DNA from: Beijerinckiaceae bacterium
GTDB taxonomy: Bacteria; Pseudomonadota; Alphaproteobacteria; Rhizobiales; Beijerinckiaceae
Direction of reading: 5' to 3'
Length of the DNA stretch: 64,000 nucleotides
NCBI GenBank assembly: GCA_027532775.1
Contig: JAPZTO010000002.1
Span: forward strand, 868,001 to 932,000
The notes beneath the pieces were generated by a model. That model saw nothing but the letters and a program-made list of their open reading frames with translations, did no database searches and had not been told where the DNA came from. The position numbers were made by a program, and so were the translations under genes. The stretch's first letter is position 1; every line of letters begins with the position of its first letter. Positions 58,625 through 64,000 of this stretch are shown one piece after another.

Positions 58625-60051
58625 CAGGTCACCTCCCCCTCTTTGCCTTCGGCCCAAGCCCGTGCGGCGGCCAGCCTGGCTCGTGCAGTCGCGATCTGTT
58701 CGCGCACGCGCTCCGGGGCCGTCCCGCCATGCCCGGAGCGGGCGGCAATCGCGGCATCCAGCGAAAGATGGGCCTGAAGATCGGCGCCGAGCCGCGGATC
58801 GACAGAAGCAAGTTCCGCCGGCGAAAGGGCTTCGAGCGCAAGGCCGATGCTTTCGCAATGGCGCACCAGCGTTCCAGTGATCTCGTGGGCCTCGGCAAAG
58901 GGCACGCCCTTGCGGGCGAGATAATCGGCCACCTCGGTGGCGAGCGAGAATCCCTCGCCGGCCTGCGCCCGGAGGCGTTCGGTCCTTACCGTCATGGTCC
59001 GCACAAGGCCGGTCAGGGCCGGCAGCACCTCGTCCAGCACATCGATCGCGTCGAAGGCGGCGCGTTTGTCCTCGGCCAGATCGCGATTGTAGGCGAGCGG
59101 TAGTCCCTTGATAGCTCCGAGCATCGCGACCAGATCGCCGATCAACCGTGCCGCGCGCCCCCGGGAGAGTTCGGCAATGTCCGGATTTTTCTTCTGCGGC
59201 ATGATCGAGGAGCCGGTGGCAAAGGCATCGTCCAACTCGATCCAGCCGAATTGCCGGGAGACCCAGAGCGTGATCTCTTCGGCGAGGCGGGAAAGGTCGG
59301 TCAGCGTCATCGCTGCAACGAACAGGAACTCCGCGACATGATCCCGCGCGGAGACGGCATCGACCGAGTTCTCCGCCGGGCCGGCATAGCCCAGTTGCCG
59401 GGCAGAAAGGGCCGGTGACAGCGCGATGGCGGATCCTGCCAGAGCTGCGGCGCCGAGAGGGCATTCTCCGGTCCGGGCGAGGAAGTCCTGCAGGCGGGAG
59501 ATGTTGCGCAGCAAGGGCTGCGCATGGGCCATCAGCCAATGGCCGAAGGTCACGGGCTGTGCTGACTGGAGATGGGTGAAGCCCGGCGCCACAGCAGCGG
59601 CATGCAGGCCGGCCTGAATCGCCAGGGCCTCTGCCAGCTCGCCCATCAGCAGCACCAGGCGTGGTGTCTCCTGGCGAAGATAGAGCTTGAGATTGTTGGC
59701 GGCCTGATCGTTCCGCGAACGCCCGGCCCGCAATTTGGCCCCGGTCGCGCCAAGACGCTCGACCAGCACCCGTTCCAGGAAAGTATGGATGTCCTCGTCG
59801 CCCGGGCCGATGACGAGCAGGCCCGCGAGATATTCGTTCCGCATCGCTTCCAGCGTTTGGCTGATAACGCGCTGTTCCTCCAGCGTCAGCAAGCCGGCAC
59901 GTTCGAGTTCCGCTGCGTGGGCGAGGCTGCCGGCAATATCCTGCGGAATGAGGCGCTGATGCGCGATCCCCGCGCTCGAAAGCCGCATCAGGCTGGGATC
60001 CGGTGCCTTGCGGAACCTTCCTCCCCATAATCTTGCCGGCTGGTTCGTCAT
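58624..60051 (-). CDS. argH: Argininosuccinate lyase family protein
   Basis: A 475-residue fumarase/aspartase-superfamily enzyme with LWGGRFRKAPDP at the N terminus, AGRSRNDQAANNLKLYL, GFTHLQSAQPVTFGHW (the T-H region of the active site) and the signature loop GSSIMPQKKNPDIAELSRG with the catalytic Ser. By family it would cleave argininosuccinate to arginine and fumarate. But it heads a polar amino acid ABC operon and there is no argG, so it could instead cleave an imported N-succinyl-type compound, as the related EDDS and iminodisuccinate lyases do. The start at 60051 follows GGAAGG. Confidence 0.88.
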   Translation of the reverse strand: MTNQPARLWGGRFRKAPDPSLMRLSSAGIAHQRLIPQDIAGSLAHAAELERAGLLTLEEQRVISQTLEAMRNEYLAGLLVIGPGDEDIHTFLERVLVERLGATGAKLRAGRSRNDQAANNLKLYLRQETPRLVLLMGELAEALAIQAGLHAAAVAPGFTHLQSAQPVTFGHWLMAHAQPLLRNISRLQDFLARTGECPLGAAALAGSAIALSPALSARQLGYAGPAENSVDAVSARDHVAEFLFVAAMTLTDLSRLAEEITLWVSRQFGWIELDDAFATGSSIMPQKKNPDIAELSRGRAARLIGDLVAMLGAIKGLPLAYNRDLAEDKRAAFDAIDVLDEVLPALTGLVRTMTVRTERLRAQAGEGFSLATEVADYLARKGVPFAEAHEITGTLVRHCESIGLALEALSPAELASVDPRLGADLQAHLSLDAAIAARSGHGGTAPERVREQIATARARLAAARAWAEGKEGEVT

Positions 60052-60120
60052 CGCACCTTCCTTCCCGGTGAAGGTGTCACCTGGACCCCGGCTGGGCAAA
60101 CGAAATGATTTCCCGTACGC

Positions 60121-60137
60121 TAGTCCGAAATGGACTA
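60121..60137. promoter_or_regulatory. Candidate LysR operator
   Basis: Perfect inverted repeat TAGTCC-GAAAT-GGACTA in the divergent gap between the argH-like and LysR genes. A possible ATG at 60130 lies inside it, which argues for the later LysR start. Confidence 0.55.
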
Positions 60138-60153
60138 CCCATCGAGGCGCGGC

Positions 60154-61041
60154 ATGTACCCTCCCGTTTCGGCCGTCCGGGCCTATCTCGCGGTTGCACG
60201 ATATGGTTCGACGGCGCGCGCTGCTGCGGCCATTCGTCTTACGCAGAGCGCAGTTTCGAAGCAGGTTCGCCTGCTGGAAGCCCATCTCGGTCTCGCATTG
60301 TTCGAGCGCGAACCGCAAGGGCTGCAGTTGACCGAGGCCGGAGCGATCTACCGGCCCTATGCCGAGGCGGCGCTGGAACAGCTCGAGCGCGGCGCCCGGC
60401 GGCTGTCGGAGCGCATCGCCACACGGCGGGCGCCGGTCCGGTTGCATATGATCGCGATTGTCGGCGAGCGGTGGCTGATGCGCCGTTTCCCTGACTTTGC
60501 GGCCCGGCATCCGGAAATCGATGTCCAGTTCACGAATTATGTCTCCGAGAACGAGACGGAGGAACCGGATATCGACATCCGTTTCGGGGCCGGCCCATGG
60601 CCTGGCTTCGATCCTCATTATCTTTTCGGCCGCGAGATTGTCCTTGTTGCCGCGCCGGCCTATCTCGACAGGATCGGCGGGCTGACCGAGATCAGCGCGA
60701 TCCAGCAACTCACCCTGCTGCAGCATTTCCAGATGCCTGCGCTCTGGGCGGAGTTTACCGAACTCAACGGGATGCGGGGCGCCGTGCCTGCGCATACGAT
60801 CCGATACGGCTATTTCTCGGTGATCATCGAGGCTGCAGCGGCCGGGCTCGGCGCTGCACTCCTGCCGCGTTGCTTTGTCCGGGACGAGCTGGAGGCAGGC
60901 AAGTTAATCAACCCCGACGGGTTCGGGTTTGACAGCGTCTCCGCCTGCTGGCTGCTGATCCCTTCCGAGCGCCCATTGACAGCCGGTGCCGAGAGGCTCG
61001 CGCATTGGCTGATCGAGGAAGCCCGCCAGTTCCGGGGCTAG
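60154..61041 (+). CDS. LysR-family regulator of the argH-like/ABC operon
   Basis: A 295-residue LysR protein: VSAVRAYLAVARYGSTARAA, the recognition helix LTQSAVSKQVRLLE and a GcvA-type effector domain (EPDIDIRFGAGPWPGF, AAAAGLGAALLPRCFV). I prefer the ATG at 60154 with GAGG 6 bases upstream; the ATG at 60130 adds eight residues but lies in the operator. It is divergent from the ABC operon that it likely controls. Its stop overlaps the end of a transposase remnant on the other strand. Confidence 0.92.
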   Translation: MYPPVSAVRAYLAVARYGSTARAAAAIRLTQSAVSKQVRLLEAHLGLALFEREPQGLQLTEAGAIYRPYAEAALEQLERGARRLSERIATRRAPVRLHMIAIVGERWLMRRFPDFAARHPEIDVQFTNYVSENETEEPDIDIRFGAGPWPGFDPHYLFGREIVLVAAPAYLDRIGGLTEISAIQQLTLLQHFQMPALWAEFTELNGMRGAVPAHTIRYGYFSVIIEAAAAGLGAALLPRCFVRDELEAGKLINPDGFGFDSVSACWLLIPSERPLTAGAERLAHWLIEEARQFRG

Positions 61042-61330
61042 GAAGCCTGTCGTCGGGGTCTCAGTACCGCGGGACGCGCACCGGTCAGGAAGCACTCCAG
61101 CGCCTGAAGCGCGTGGTCGACGGCGCGCCAGAGATCGTGCTTCACGCCGTTGATCTTCACGAAAACCTCGTCGAGATGCCGACGCCGATGCCGGAAATGC
61201 CACATCGCCTGGACACGACCGCACCGGATCTCCGCCGCGCAGATCGTTCCGAACCGGTTCCACCAGAACCGCACCGTCTCATGCGTGATGTCAACGCCGC
61301 GCTCGCAAAGACGTGCTCCAGAACGACGTG
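61038..61330 (-). pseudogene. Truncated IS6-like transposase remnant
   Basis: The minus-strand frame encodes ERGVDITHETVRFWWNRFG and then RRHLDEVFVKINGVKHDLWR, which is the conserved core (HETVR and WHLDEVFV-type DDE region) of IS6-family transposases. Only about 95 residues remain: the N terminus and the second and third catalytic acids of the DDE triad are missing, and the frame ends at the LysR stop. No terminal inverted repeats were found. The remnant marks an old insertion or recombination point at the end of the LysR gene. Confidence 0.75.
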
Positions 61331-61385
61331 ACGGGAAAGGCCGCTCGCAATCTCTCCCGAGATGGCGCGCGGCCTTCTCTGAGAC

Positions 61386-62108
61386 TCAGATCTTCGAACT
61401 CAAGCCCTGCCGCCAAAGCGAAATGGCCAGCAGAAGATACCAGGCGAGCCCGAACGGCGGCAGCACCGCGCCCAGCGCGTTGACAGCGGGCACAAGCGTG
61501 CGGGCAGCCATCGCCGTGAAGCCGAGGCCAAGCGCTACTGCCGCGATGCCATGGAAACGCAGGCCCGTTTGCCTCAACGTGATGCCAAGCAGAATAAGCC
61601 ACAGGCCGGAGAAGAGCTGCACGCCCAGCAATTCCCCAACGCTGCCGGCATAGCCATTGAGCGCGAGGTAGTTCACTTCTGCCATCATGCGGATCGCGGG
61701 ATCGGTCATTCCATCATGCAAGGCTGCGAGCGCGGGCATCGCGATCAGCCACCGCACGATGCCCAGCGTCTTGAGCACGGCAGCGGCGATGCCGAGCGCC
61801 GCCATCGTATCAACCAGGAGCCCCGTGACACCCAGCGCCTGCGCATGACGCCGGAAAGCCAGCGCCAGCGGTAGCATCGCCACAGCGGTAAGGAGATAGC
61901 CAACATAGCCGACCTGCACGGCAACGGCGTTACGATGGATGAGCGGCAGGGCCTCGGATGCAGGCAGCCGCAGGCTCGCAGGCCAGCCGATGGCTCCACC
62001 AAGCACAACGAGCGGGACAAGGAAGAGCACGACCTGCGCCAGCACAAGCGACACAAGGGCGAGGGTTTCAGCGCGCGACATCGGCGCCGCTGGGAATGCG
62101 GGTGTCAT
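61386..62108 (-). CDS. DUF4386-like membrane protein
   Basis: A 240-residue polytopic protein with about six hydrophobic helices, for example VSLVLAQVVLFLVPLVVLGG and VGYLLTAVAMLPLALAFRR. The arrangement resembles DUF4386 proteins; I have no function to offer. GAGGAC precedes the ATG at 62108. It lies 25 bases downstream of the NAD(P)-binding protein gene on the same strand, so the two form an operon. Confidence 0.75.
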   Translation of the reverse strand: MTPAFPAAPMSRAETLALVSLVLAQVVLFLVPLVVLGGAIGWPASLRLPASEALPLIHRNAVAVQVGYVGYLLTAVAMLPLALAFRRHAQALGVTGLLVDTMAALGIAAAVLKTLGIVRWLIAMPALAALHDGMTDPAIRMMAEVNYLALNGYAGSVGELLGVQLFSGLWLILLGITLRQTGLRFHGIAAVALGLGFTAMAARTLVPAVNALGAVLPPFGLAWYLLLAISLWRQGLSSKI

Positions 62109-62133
62109 GGTTTTGGTCCTCAGGGATTGGGGG

Positions 62134-63096
62134 TCAGGCGGTCGGTGCCAGCGCGGCCTTCACGGCCTCGTCTAGCGGTGTATGCGGTTCCTCGCCGATC
62201 AGGCGGCGGAGCGCGGTATTGTCGAGCAGAAGGGTCGTCTTCCAGAGCCAGGTCATCTCCAACGCCTCGCGAAAGAAGGCGACGAACGGTGCGCCAAGCC
62301 ATAGGATGACCCAGGGAAAAGGTCGGACGGTTCGCGCGGGCTGGCCCAGCCCCCTCTGTACCGCTTCGGCCATCATGCGCCCGGTTCGATCGGCATGGCC
62401 GCCGAAAGGCAGCAGCGTGAAGGCAGGCAGTTCCGCACGCCGATCCACAAGGCGCGCAAAGGTCTCTGCAAGGTCCGGCAGATAGGCCCAGGCATGGCCG
62501 ATACCCGCCGGCGAGAGCGTCCGAACGACCTTGGCGGAACGGCCCCCCTTCGCCAAGGCCTGCGCGAACCATGAGTTCGTTACGCCCGGCCCGAAGAAAT
62601 CTCCGGCACGCAGGGCAATCACCCGCACGCCGCGCCTTGTCGCGGCTTCCTCGAGCATTTGCTCCATCTCGAGCCGCACCTTGCCTTTCCGCGTGGTGGG
62701 CTGGCGGGGCGTCCTCTCATCAACAAGTTGGGGCGAAGCTTCTGAAAAGACATAGACATTGGCCGGGAACAGGATGGTCGCACTCGCCTTTTCAGCGGCG
62801 GCGATGGTGTTCGCAAGCATGGGCAGGCCATCCTCGCGCCAACGCTGGTAGCTCGGTGGATTCACGCCATGGATGATGAGCGCGACGCCTTCCGCAGCTG
62901 CGGCAACTGCGTTGGAATCGAGCGCATCGCCGTGCCGCCACTCAACCGGGAAGGGCAAGACCGGGCAGTTGCCGGGGGGGCGTCGCGTCAACGCGCGGAT
63001 CGACCAGCCCCGCGAGGCGAGCGTGCTGGCAATGCCGAGGCCGATGGCACCGGTGAGGCCGAGGACAAGGACTGTTCCGGGAGAAGGATGGGACAT
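62134..63096 (-). CDS. NAD(P)-binding epimerase/dehydratase-like protein
   Basis: A 320-residue atypical short-chain dehydrogenase: Rossmann motif VLVLGLTGAIGLGIASTLA at the N terminus (GxxGxxG), then VALIIHGVNPP and a central YVFSEA region where extended SDR proteins have the active-site Tyr/Ser. The classic YxxxK is not clear, so it may bind NAD(P) without being an epimerase. The start at 63096 has GGAGC upstream. Divergent from a LysR gene that probably controls it. Confidence 0.82.
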   Translation of the reverse strand: MSHPSPGTVLVLGLTGAIGLGIASTLASRGWSIRALTRRPPGNCPVLPFPVEWRHGDALDSNAVAAAAEGVALIIHGVNPPSYQRWREDGLPMLANTIAAAEKASATILFPANVYVFSEASPQLVDERTPRQPTTRKGKVRLEMEQMLEEAATRRGVRVIALRAGDFFGPGVTNSWFAQALAKGGRSAKVVRTLSPAGIGHAWAYLPDLAETFARLVDRRAELPAFTLLPFGGHADRTGRMMAEAVQRGLGQPARTVRPFPWVILWLGAPFVAFFREALEMTWLWKTTLLLDNTALRRLIGEEPHTPLDEAVKAALAPTA

Positions 63097-63182
63097 GGGT
63101 TGCTCCGTTTCTGACCCCACCATGCCGCGCCCATCATCAAACGAGAATTGCATAAGTTTTTTGAGCGACTATAGATTTTTGT

Positions 63183-64000
63183 ATGATCGAGTTTGTGGAT
63201 TGGACCCTGCTGCGCTCGTTTCTCGCCGTCATCCGACGCGGCAGTCTCTCGGCGGCTGCCCGCGCGACAGGGCTCACCCAGCCCACCATAGGCCGGCATA
63301 TCGATGAACTGGAAGCGGGGCTAGGCATCGCGCTCTTCACGCGCTCGCCGGGCGGGCTTGTCCCCACGGAAGCAGCACGCAGCCTTGTTCCTCATGCAGA
63401 AGCGATGGAAACAGCCTTCGCAGCCCTCAAACGTGCCGCGACCACCGGTGGGGATGCCCGGCAGCCGCGCGGCACGGTGCGGATTTCGGCCAGTGAGATC
63501 ATGGGCACCTTCGTTTTGCCGTCGATTCTCGCCGAGATCCAGACACGATTTCCCACAATTATCTTCGAACTTGCCCTCAACAATCGCAACGAAGACCTGC
63601 TGCGCCGTGACGCAGACATTGCCGTGCGGATGGCACGCCCGAAGCAGGAGGGGCTTGTGGCCCGCCGCATCGGGCAGGTTGCGCTGGGGCTTCATGCGCA
63701 TCGCGATTATGTGGCCAGGTTCGGCGTGCCTGCGACCCTGAGTGAACTCACGCGACACCACATTATCGGCTTTGACCGTGATGATCATTCTGCCCGCGCG
63801 GTGGTCGGTGGCACGCTGCCGATTTCGCGCGAGATTTTCTCATTCCGGGTGGATTCCGATGTTGCACAGGTCATGGCGATCCGCGCGGGGCTCGGGATCG
63901 GAATGATCCAGAAGGCCATGGCCCGCCACGAGCCCGAGCTTGTGCCCGTCCTGCCCGGAGAGATCGAAATCAAGCTCGATTGCTGGCTCGCGGTCCATGA
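63183..64000 (+). CDS. LysR-family regulator, 3' end beyond window
   Basis: 272 codons are visible before the right edge. N-terminal HTH: DWTLLRSFLAVIRRGSLSAA and LTQPTIGRHIDELEAGLG; the effector domain of the CrgA/GcvA-like type contains RRDADIAVRMARP and IRAGLGIGMIQKAM. It is divergent from the NAD(P)-binding protein gene. Start at 63183 (ATG). The C-terminal end is missing only because the window ends. Confidence 0.92.
   Translation, partial: MIEFVDWTLLRSFLAVIRRGSLSAAARATGLTQPTIGRHIDELEAGLGIALFTRSPGGLVPTEAARSLVPHAEAMETAFAALKRAATTGGDARQPRGTVRISASEIMGTFVLPSILAEIQTRFPTIIFELALNNRNEDLLRRDADIAVRMARPKQEGLVARRIGQVALGLHAHRDYVARFGVPATLSELTRHHIIGFDRDDHSARAVVGGTLPISREIFSFRVDSDVAQVMAIRAGLGIGMIQKAMARHEPELVPVLPGEIEIKLDCWLAVH

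Noticed and set aside
58625-60028. An upstream extension of the ABC permease frame into the argH-like gene
   Set aside because: The extension is an alternative frame of the argH-like coding sequence with no similarity to permeases; the ATG at 58624 has a strong ribosome-binding site.
1-64000. CRISPR arrays, tRNA/rRNA genes, prophage or complete insertion sequences
   Set aside because: Looked for but not seen; the only repeat array is the three-unit repeat at 46715 and the only mobile trace is the IS6-like remnant.

Overview
The window is about 65% GC and is packed with short-spaced, mostly ATGA-overlapping genes. Its gene families (Bug/TctC binding proteins, Liv-type transporters, MipA, HD-GYP, many LysR/ArsR/IclR regulators) point to an alphaproteobacterium, probably of the order Hyphomicrobiales and of a Bosea- or Phreatobacter-like type. 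That placement rests on protein style only; no rRNA or tRNA gene was found to confirm it.

Layout: (1) 1-8.7 kb holds ordinary accessory genes: an edge-truncated cobalamin-binding radical SAM enzyme, a secreted TPR protein, an ArsR regulator with a NIPSNAP/ABM pair, a dCache chemoreceptor, an AT-rich small membrane protein and a MipA-type porin-like protein. (2) 9.0-34.6 kb is one large exopolysaccharide locus. (3) 34.9-41 kb holds a glutathione transferase, an HD-GYP phosphodiesterase, an ArsR/SRPBCC pair and a GGDEF-EAL protein. (4) 41-45 kb holds a ThDP enzyme, a Bug/TctC receptor and an IclR regulator. (5) 45.2-46.9 kb holds three small unknown genes and an AT-rich stretch with a tandem repeat. 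(6) 46.9-56 kb is a LysR-controlled catabolic operon: ThDP enzyme, HisD/HpsN-like dehydrogenase and a complete branched-chain-type ABC transporter. (7) 56-60 kb is a polar amino acid ABC transporter ending in an ArgH homologue. (8) 61-64 kb holds an IS6-like transposase remnant, a DUF4386-like membrane protein, an NAD(P)-binding protein and an edge-truncated LysR gene.

The centrepiece is region 2. It encodes a Wzx/Wzy-type polysaccharide pathway: an initiating transferase fused to a GT2, five further glycosyltransferases, flippase, polymerase, PCP, BY-kinase-like ATPase, six-SLBB export protein, OmpA-like lipoprotein, acetyltransferase and a dedicated GlmS. It also encodes what looks like the full regulatory set of the Vibrio fischeri syp locus: a STAS protein (SypA-like), an RsbW-kinase/REC/PP2C protein (SypE-like), a sigma54-dependent response regulator (SypG-like) and a hybrid kinase with REC and Hpt (SypF-like). 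Upstream of the kinase lies a cysteine-free SUOX-fold periplasmic protein resembling the pterin sensor PruR.

Several intergenic regions of the locus carry sigma54-type -24/-12 elements. Four of them also carry clusters of an ATTTGC(A/G)AAT-like motif about 40-75 bases upstream, which I read as the enhancer sites of the SypG-like activator. The model is that a periplasmic ligand acts through the SUOX-fold protein on the hybrid kinase. The kinase phosphorylates the sigma54 activator, which turns on the divergent operons, while the SypE-like/SypA-like partner switch gates polysaccharide production after transcription.
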